A DNA stretch of 6,757 nt from Gammaproteobacteria bacterium (lineage in GTDB: Bacteria; Pseudomonadota; Gammaproteobacteria; Eutrophobiales; Eutrophobiaceae), in the NCBI GenBank assembly GCA_016198885.1, contig JACQHV010000129.1, forward strand, positions 1-6,757, written 5' to 3'. A program made the translations under genes and the position numbers. Below, in pieces: positions 5,552-6,757 of the stretch. The stretch's first letter is position 1, and every line of letters starts with the position of its first letter. The notes beneath the pieces were generated by a model that had not been told where the DNA came from, ran no database searches, and saw only the letters and a list, made by a program, of their open reading frames with translations.

Positions 5552-5912
5552 TTCAGTCCTCCTCCATTCGATAAGTTTGAAGAATGTTGTGCAGCTACGG
5601 GGGTACCCGTCCTTTCCGGAATCAGATTTCATGCTGCCGCCAGACATTTCCCTTCGCAATAGGATATTTTGCTTTGGCCAACAGCGTCGTACCTAAATCA
5701 CCCTGCTGCACTGCAAAACTTTTATTGGTGTATTCGGGTGTATCTCTGACACACGTCAAAGTGGTTCTTTCCGCATCGTATCGCGGATGGTTTCTGGCTA
5801 TCCCGTGTAGGAAGTTATCCCACTAGTAAAGTATAGACCTGGCTGGAGATGCTGGAATGTTTTAATACTAAAAGATAAAAATAATTAAAGAGCTCTAAAA
5901 CCTTAAATTTTG
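5552..5912. other. Intergenic region upstream of the GYD gene, no confident gene
   Basis: This stretch holds the leader and presumably the promoter of the minus-strand GYD gene. Seen directly: a 5-bp stem ACGGG-GGTA-CCCGT (5597-5610), the palindrome TTCCGGAA (5614-5621), tandem GGTGTAT copies (5727-5743), two TATCCC copies 17 bp apart (5799-5804 and 5816-5821), and an AT-rich tract from about 5860 that continues to the queG stop. Both strands have open frames of 66 to 80 codons here, but neither has a convincing start, and I do not recognise either product. No consensus promoter can be fixed by eye. Confidence 0.5.
5727..5743 (-). repeat. Tandem GGTGTAT direct repeat, 10-bp period
   Basis: GGTGTAT occurs at 5727-5733 and again at 5737-5743, three bases apart, so the copies sit one helical turn from each other (ATACACC read toward the GYD gene). 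Such spacing is common for response-regulator or other dimeric activator sites. It lies 176 to 192 bp upstream of the GYD start. It could also be chance. Confidence 0.35.
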
Positions 5913-5922
5913 AAGGAGGTGA
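5913..5922 (+). promoter_or_regulatory. Near-perfect Shine-Dalgarno AAGGAGGTGA
   Basis: This decamer is fully complementary to the 3' end of bacterial 16S rRNA and the AGGAGG core lies 5 bases before an ATG at 5925. It is the strongest ribosome site in the window yet it serves only a 19-codon frame. An upstream ACCTT (5900-5904) could pair with AAGG or AGGT of the site and mask it weakly. Confidence 0.7.
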
Positions 5923-5924
5923 AA

Positions 5925-5984
5925 ATGCGTGCAATTGACGTTAATGAGGCAACTTTCAGGATTGAAGTTGTAATACATAAATAA
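5925..5984 (+). pseudogene. 19-codon frame resembling the N-terminus of a thioredoxin
   Basis: The peptide MRAIDVNEATFRIEVVIHK is read from an ATG with ideal ribosome-site spacing and ends at TAA (5982-5984). Its pattern, hydrophobic-x-V-x-E-x-x-F-x-x-E-V, matches the first strand and helix of many bacterial thioredoxins (for example I-x-V-T-D-x-x-F-x-x-E-V), which then continue with P-V-L-V-D-F-W-A. That continuation, including the Cys-Gly-Pro-Cys active site, is absent in all forward frames up to 6005. The simplest reading is the 5' remnant of a thioredoxin-like gene that has lost the rest. Alternatives are a real small protein or leader peptide, or a chance match, since only 19 residues are available. 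The second copy of an 11-bp direct repeat begins at its last codon. Confidence 0.4.
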
Positions 5985-6005
5985 TTAAAAATACTTTGAG
6001 AAAAA

Positions 6006-6757
6006 TTAATTCAACTGGCGCTGTTCATGTTGACTTAAAGCCCATTCCACATGATCCCTCACCAGAGCGGAGGGATGATTGCTGTGGGCGGAGAGTGCAA
6101 GTATAACGGCGTTGCTGGTTGGTGCGTTGCCGAGTGCCACGGCGATATTTCTCAGCCAGCACTCATAACCGATACGCCTTATCGCTGATCCTTCTGTGCG
6201 TTGATTAAATTCCTTTTCGGTCCAGTTGAATAGTTCAACAAGTTTTGGCGCATCCAGACCATTACGCGCCCTGTAATCTTTTTCATCCGTATTTTTTGCA
6301 AACCTGTTCCATGGGCATACCAACTGGCAATCATCGCATCCAAAGATGCGATTGCCGATGAGCGGCCGGAATTCCTCCGGGATGGAACCACGCAATTCGA
6401 TGGTGAGATAGGAAATGCAGCGACGCGCATCCACCTGATACGGACCGGTAATGGCCCGTGTCGGACAGATATCAATGCACGCCTGACATGTACCACAGTG
6501 ATTCAGGGTAAATGGTTCATCCATGGGCAGAGGCAGGTCAGTATATAGTTCACCGAGAAAAAACCATGAACCCGCCTTGGGATTGATCAGATTACTGTGT
6601 TTGCCAATCCAGCCAAGTCCGGCGTTGCGCGCCAATGCCTTTTCAAGTACGGGTGCACTGTCAACAAATACACGATAGCCAAATGACCCGGTAAGCAACT
6701 CAATTTTATGTGCCAGTTTTTGCAGCCGTGAACGGATGACCTTGTGATAATCACGCC
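6006..6757 (-). CDS. queG: Epoxyqueuosine reductase, C-terminal part
   Basis: QueG is a cobalamin-dependent iron-sulfur enzyme that reduces epoxyqueuosine to queuosine at the wobble base of GUN-anticodon tRNAs, the last step of the pathway. The frame is open to the window edge, giving 249 visible residues; roughly the first third of a 350 to 380 residue protein is missing. Visible: RDYHKV at the edge, FVDSAPVLEKALA (30-42 of the fragment) with the conserved Asp proposed as proton donor, GLGWIGKH (46-53), the ferredoxin motif CGTCQACIDICP (Cys 87, 90, 93, 97), CISYLTIELRG with Cys113, CDDCQLVCPWN (Cys 140, 143, 147), and a C-terminal HEAT-like helical part (about 190-238) that contacts tRNA. 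All eight cysteines for two 4Fe-4S clusters are present. The TTG at 6698 is an internal leucine, not a start. No terminator is evident after the TAA. Confidence 0.96.
   Translation of the reverse strand, partial: RDYHKVIRSRLQKLAHKIELLTGSFGYRVFVDSAPVLEKALARNAGLGWIGKHSNLINPKAGSWFFLGELYTDLPLPMDEPFTLNHCGTCQACIDICPTRAITGPYQVDARRCISYLTIELRGSIPEEFRPLIGNRIFGCDDCQLVCPWNRFAKNTDEKDYRARNGLDAPKLVELFNWTEKEFNQRTEGSAIRRIGYECWLRNIAVALGNAPTSNAVILALSAHSNHPSALVRDHVEWALSQHEQRQLN

Larger units (their letters stand above)
5879..5989. repeat. 11-bp direct repeats flanking the small reading frame
   Basis: AAATAATTAAA occurs at 5879-5889 and, identically, at 5979-5989, exactly 100 bp apart. The pair brackets the ribosome site and the 19-codon frame, whose AAA-TAA end lies inside the second copy. 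The repeat is AT-only within an AT-rich tract, so chance is a serious alternative to an insertion or deletion scar. Confidence 0.45.

Noticed and set aside
5552..5659. 36-residue N-terminal extension of the GYD protein
   Set aside because: It would translate through the strong ribosome site that serves ATG 5551, and GYD proteins begin at MAKYIV-like sequence.
5584..5826. 80-residue plus-strand frame in the intergenic region
   Set aside because: It starts inside the GYD leader, has no properly spaced ribosome site, and its composition is not convincing as a protein.
5839..5855. Sigma-54 promoter (TGGC...TGCT) before the small frame
   Set aside because: The GG and GC elements are separated by 8 rather than 10 bases, so the spacing is wrong.
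6006..6698. Complete 230-residue queG starting at 6698
   Set aside because: The codon at 6698 is TTG, an internal leucine; family-typical sequence (RDYHKV...) continues upstream to the window edge, so the gene is cut by the window, not short.

Overview
The window (6757 bp, moderate GC) looks like ordinary chromosome of a gammaproteobacterium. The main evidence is the order rpe-gph-trpE-trpG on the minus strand, an arrangement known from Pseudomonas-like and Chromatiales-like gammaproteobacteria, plus close matches to family hallmarks in QueG, QmcA and DUF4870 proteins. The species cannot be named from the sequence.

Layout. (1) 1-3086, minus strand: a tight operon transcribed right to left, rpe (ribulose-phosphate epimerase), gph (phosphoglycolate phosphatase), trpE (anthranilate synthase large subunit) and the first 53 codons of trpG (glutaminase subunit). 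Gaps are 26, 6 and 49 bp. (2) 3087-3354: a divergent control region with two separate 7-bp inverted repeats. (3) 3355-5207, plus strand: a three-gene membrane operon of a DUF4870/Tic20-like protein, a short NfeD-type protein and a QmcA-type SPFH protein (paraslipin), each with a clear Shine-Dalgarno site and gaps of 26 and 30 bp. (4) 5208-5260: a short convergent gap. (5) 5261-5551, minus strand: a 96-residue GYD-family protein with a strong ribosome site. (6) 5552-6005: about 450 bp without a normal gene. It holds a tandem 7-bp repeat, an AT-rich tract and a 19-codon reading frame behind a textbook Shine-Dalgarno. That peptide resembles the N-terminus of a thioredoxin and ends inside one copy of an 11-bp direct repeat. 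(7) 6006-6757, minus strand: the C-terminal two thirds of queG (epoxyqueuosine reductase), cut by the window edge.

How the genes work together. TrpE and TrpG form anthranilate synthase, the first step of tryptophan synthesis; Rpe and Gph belong to pentose-phosphate and phosphoglycolate metabolism and share the transcript by long-standing gene order. NfeD and QmcA are a known partner pair of SPFH membrane microdomains; the DUF4870 protein is probably a co-expressed membrane component. QueG completes queuosine in tRNA.

No mobile element, CRISPR array, tRNA or rRNA was seen, and nothing here is clearly a new system. The best leads are the thioredoxin-like fragment with its flanking repeats (5879-5989) and the possible second start of qmcA at 4281, which would remove an extra N-terminal hydrophobic segment.
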